A stretch of DNA of 64,000 nt from Streptomyces spiramyceticus (lineage in GTDB: Bacteria; Actinomycetota; Actinomycetes; Streptomycetales; Streptomycetaceae), in NCBI RefSeq assembly GCF_028807635.1, contig NZ_JARBAX010000001.1, positions 2,762,001 to 2,826,000 of the forward strand. The letters run 5' to 3'. The notes under the pieces were generated by a model. That model worked only from the letters and a program-made list of their open reading frames with translations. It ran no database searches and was not told where the DNA came from. Both the position numbers and the translations under genes were made by a program. Positions 61,658-64,000 of this stretch are shown here, in pieces; the first letter of the stretch is position 1, and each line of letters opens with the position of its first letter.

Positions 61658-64000
61658 TCAGTCGAACCAGCGGTCCCGAGCCAATTCTTCCGTCCGCGAC
61701 GGGTCTTCGATCAGCGCAGCCACCTCGAAGCGACGAGGCCACTGGCCCGCCGACCAGGCAAGACCCGCCGCCACGCCCTCCAGGGTGGCCGCGTGGACCA
61801 CGCCGTCGGGGGTGCGGCGCCAGTCGAGTTCGACGCCGCCCGCGAGGAGCTCTTCGTGTTCGATGTACGTGTCGGGGGTTTCGGCGCCGAGCAGGACCCG
61901 TACCGCTTCCGGAACCTCCCGCTCCACGCCCTCCGACGTCACCGCCGCCTCGGCCGACTCGCTCAGGCGGCGCACCTGGAAGAGCTCCGCGAGGAAGCCG
62001 GCCCTGGAGGGGGCCACCGGTAGCAGCGGCAGGCCCGTCGTGAGCGGCAGCAGGTCGGGGGCGTCGGCGATCACCGCGTCCGCCGCGTCGACGACCCGTA
62101 CCTCGCCGTCCACGACCGCGCGCAGCTCGTCGGGGAGGGTCACCTGGTCGGGGTCGAGGAACGCCAAAGCGCCGTACAGGCCGTGCAGTTGACGTGCACT
62201 GACCGTGCGGTCGGGGTCCGCGAGGCGGCCCAGGAGCTCGGCCGCGCCGCCCGGCTCGTCGAGGAGTGCGGCCACGGAGGTCCGTACGCCCAGGGCCCGC
62301 AGGACCTGCTCGTCCTCGAAGCCGGTCGCGTCCACGGACGCGTACAGCCCGTCGAGCAGCGGATCGCCGCCCGCCGACCTGAGGCCCGCGGGGCGGCGCC
62401 CGTCGAGGACGGGGTGGTCGCGCAGCCACCATGCGGTGTACGGGCGTACGGACTGCGTCGTGCCGTCCGGCAGCAGTACGCGCACGGGCTGGGTCAGCGC
62501 GTCCCGCAGCGGGGGCTGGGCGAGCAGCGCGAGGGCCTGCGGCCAGGCGTCGTCGTCCACCAGGTCCAGGTCGCGTACGGCGACGATCTCGGTGGCGACC
62601 GGCGGCACGGGCGTTTCCGGCAGCTGGTCGAGGATGTCCTCGCACCACACGTCCACGGCGTCCAGCAGGCCGACGTCGTCGGGCTCGGCGAAGTCACCCT
62701 CGCGCGGCTCCAGTTCGTCGGGGTCGAGTACGACGTCCGTCGTCCGTACGAGCGCGAAGTTGGCCAGGACACCGCAGGCGGTGAGCGGCTGCTCGCCCCA
62801 GCGGGCGGCAAGATCCGCGTCGCACAGCGCGAGCTCGTCCTGGCGCATGATGTGCGCGAACGGGCTGTGGGGCAGGACGAGTTCACCGGCGGGCGAGAGC
62901 TCGCCGTCCTCGTCGGGAAGGGCGAGCGCGCCCAGCCAGGGCTCGTCGCCCGGCGAAAGCTCGGCGTCCCGTACGAGCGCCAGAACCGTTTCCGCCAGCT
63001 CCTCGGCGTCGGGCGCGTCCTCGTCCCACATCCCGCCGTCGTCCATCGAGGCGGCGACCGCGAGCCGCACCTGCGGGGTGGTCAGCACGGCGCGCGGGGT
63101 GGCGGGCAGTGCGCCGAGCTTTTCGAGGAGGGGGTGGGCGGCGTCGGGGTGGGCCACCTTCAGGCCGAGGCGGGCGAGCTGCGCCGGGTCACCGCCGTCC
63201 TCCGCGAGCGGCAGCAGCACCTGCCGGGGGCCGATCGCCGTACGACCACTGGCGAGCGGCACCGGCAGCCCGGAGAGGCGGTCCGGGTCCACGCCGGCCA
63301 GCGACTCGTACAGCCGGTGCCACCAGGCGGGGTCGCGCTCGGCGCCCGCGAGGCGCTCGATGGCGTCGCCCAGCGGCAGCCGGCCCACGCCGAGGGTGCG
63401 CAGCTCGGCGCGGCGCTCCAGCCCTGCGGGCAGCAGCGTCGGCAGGACCTCGGCCATGACACGCACCGTGTCCGCGCCCGCACCCTCCACGACCTCCGCC
63501 TCGAACGGGCGCAGGGCGGTGAGTTCCTCGGACGGCGCGGCCGGGGCGAGGAACGCGACGCGCGGCAGCCGGTCGGTGATCGCCCGGCGCAGCGCCCCGT
63601 CCAGCTCGCTCTTGCCGAGCGGGCCGGGGACGAGGTCGACGGTGGCGGTGGAAACGGGCTCCCAGTCGCCGAGCAGTTCGGCGTACGCATCGGCCGCGCG
63701 CTGCACGAGGAAGTCGGTCAGCGGGCCTGGCGCCGGGTGGCGGCGGGTGGTGTCCAGCGGCAGCGACGCGATCAACAGGGCGGGGACGCCGAGGGGTTCG
63801 TCGGTCGGCGTGGGCGCGTGTACGACGGGAGCCGTGCGGGGCTGCTGCGGTGCGCCTTCCAGGTCCACGGGGACGGCCCAGGTGACCGCCCAGTGGGGGC
63901 GCAGGCGCTCCTCGACGGGGCGGTCGGCGAGGAGGGCGGGCTTGAGGTTGCCGGTGTGGGTGACGGTGCGCCAGCGGGTGGTGCCGCGGGCGGTGTCGTC
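61658..64000 (-). CDS. Sacsin/Hsp90-like ATPase family protein, 5' end missing
   Basis: The frame stays open from its TAG/TGA-side end at 61658 to the window edge, so the GTG at 63868 is not the true start. About 780 C-terminal residues are visible (RWRTVTHTGNLKPALLADRP, HWAVTWAVPVD, then a long Leu/Ala/Asp-rich helical body ending ARDRWFD). It looks like the C-terminal part of the large Streptomyces proteins with an N-terminal sacsin/GHKL ATP-binding domain, but that domain lies outside the window. Role unknown; chaperone-like activity is a guess. Confidence 0.75.
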   Translation of the reverse strand, partial: DDTARGTTRWRTVTHTGNLKPALLADRPVEERLRPHWAVTWAVPVDLEGAPQQPRTAPVVHAPTPTDEPLGVPALLIASLPLDTTRRHPAPGPLTDFLVQRAADAYAELLGDWEPVSTATVDLVPGPLGKSELDGALRRAITDRLPRVAFLAPAAPSEELTALRPFEAEVVEGAGADTVRVMAEVLPTLLPAGLERRAELRTLGVGRLPLGDAIERLAGAERDPAWWHRLYESLAGVDPDRLSGLPVPLASGRTAIGPRQVLLPLAEDGGDPAQLARLGLKVAHPDAAHPLLEKLGALPATPRAVLTTPQVRLAVAASMDDGGMWDEDAPDAEELAETVLALVRDAELSPGDEPWLGALALPDEDGELSPAGELVLPHSPFAHIMRQDELALCDADLAARWGEQPLTACGVLANFALVRTTDVVLDPDELEPREGDFAEPDDVGLLDAVDVWCEDILDQLPETPVPPVATEIVAVRDLDLVDDDAWPQALALLAQPPLRDALTQPVRVLLPDGTTQSVRPYTAWWLRDHPVLDGRRPAGLRSAGGDPLLDGLYASVDATGFEDEQVLRALGVRTSVAALLDEPGGAAELLGRLADPDRTVSARQLHGLYGALAFLDPDQVTLPDELRAVVDGEVRVVDAADAVIADAPDLLPLTTGLPLLPVAPSRAGFLAELFQVRRLSESAEAAVTSEGVEREVPEAVRVLLGAETPDTYIEHEELLAGGVELDWRRTPDGVVHAATLEGVAAGLAWSAGQWPRRFEVAALIEDPSRTEELARDRWFD

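Overview
The window is very GC-rich, with GTG/TTG starts, ATGA/GTGA stop-start overlaps and strongly GC-biased third codon positions, as expected of an actinomycete chromosome. Gene content and order point to Streptomyces: a DmdR1-type iron regulator beside a SIS-domain gene, a PAS protein, pdxH and a type-2 citrate synthase close together, a cinnamate/4-coumarate-CoA ligase (S. coelicolor ScCCL type), serC, a DUF6381-type small protein and an NCS2 permease beside a DUF2530 gene. No tRNA, rRNA, CRISPR array, phage or polyketide/peptide synthase cluster was seen. The first and last genes run off the window.

Layout. 1-7 kb: a partial cyclase-family gene, an RsbW-like kinase, then a minus-strand run (two acyl-CoA dehydrogenases, an amidohydrolase) divergent from an acyl-CoA ligase, with two matching inverted repeats between them. 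6.8-10 kb: a signalling block of EF-hand protein, STAS antagonist, sigma factor and a zinc-finger anti-sigma factor fused to a mycothiol-type domain. 10-20 kb: purU with a MITE-like element at its end, a solute-binding lipoprotein, a Pro/Gln/Gly/Tyr-rich membrane protein, a helix-turn-helix/TPR-like regulator, a primase-polymerase-like protein and an ABC exporter pair. 20-28 kb: hydrolase, dmdR1 (with a long antiparallel frame), SIS protein, transposase remnant, PAS/GAF protein, a candidate mini-gene with a structured RNA, pdxH and citrate synthase.

28-38.6 kb is one minus-strand catabolic run read from the right: TIGR03084-like protein, AtuA-like DUF1446 protein, carboxylase beta and alpha subunits, acyl-CoA dehydrogenase, CoA ligase, enoyl-CoA hydratase and a TetR regulator. 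A palindrome overlapping the -35 box of its first promoter is a likely TetR operator. The gene set resembles the Pseudomonas atu (acyclic terpene) system without its two short-chain dehydrogenases.

38.6-46 kb: an EamA exporter, a two-domain FAD/iron-sulfur oxidase, leaderless serC and a complete IS1182-family element sitting in the 4-nt loop of the serC terminator. 46-64 kb: a GNAT-AAA ATPase fusion, small proteins, hydrolases, an aldo/keto reductase with a MerR-type promoter, thpR, a MarR-MFS pair, a ribbon-helix-helix protein, an AzgA-type purine permease, a CtpE-like P-type ATPase, two tandem secreted paralogues and a partial sacsin/Hsp90-like protein.

Beyond the genes, the main signals are: a 56-bp palindromic repeat inserted in frame into two unrelated genes and read in opposite orientations; the promoter / 12-codon ORF / multi-hairpin locus at 25.5-25.8 kb; the IS in a terminator loop; and a family of composite palindromic spacers at 20.1, 31.0 and 35.8 kb.
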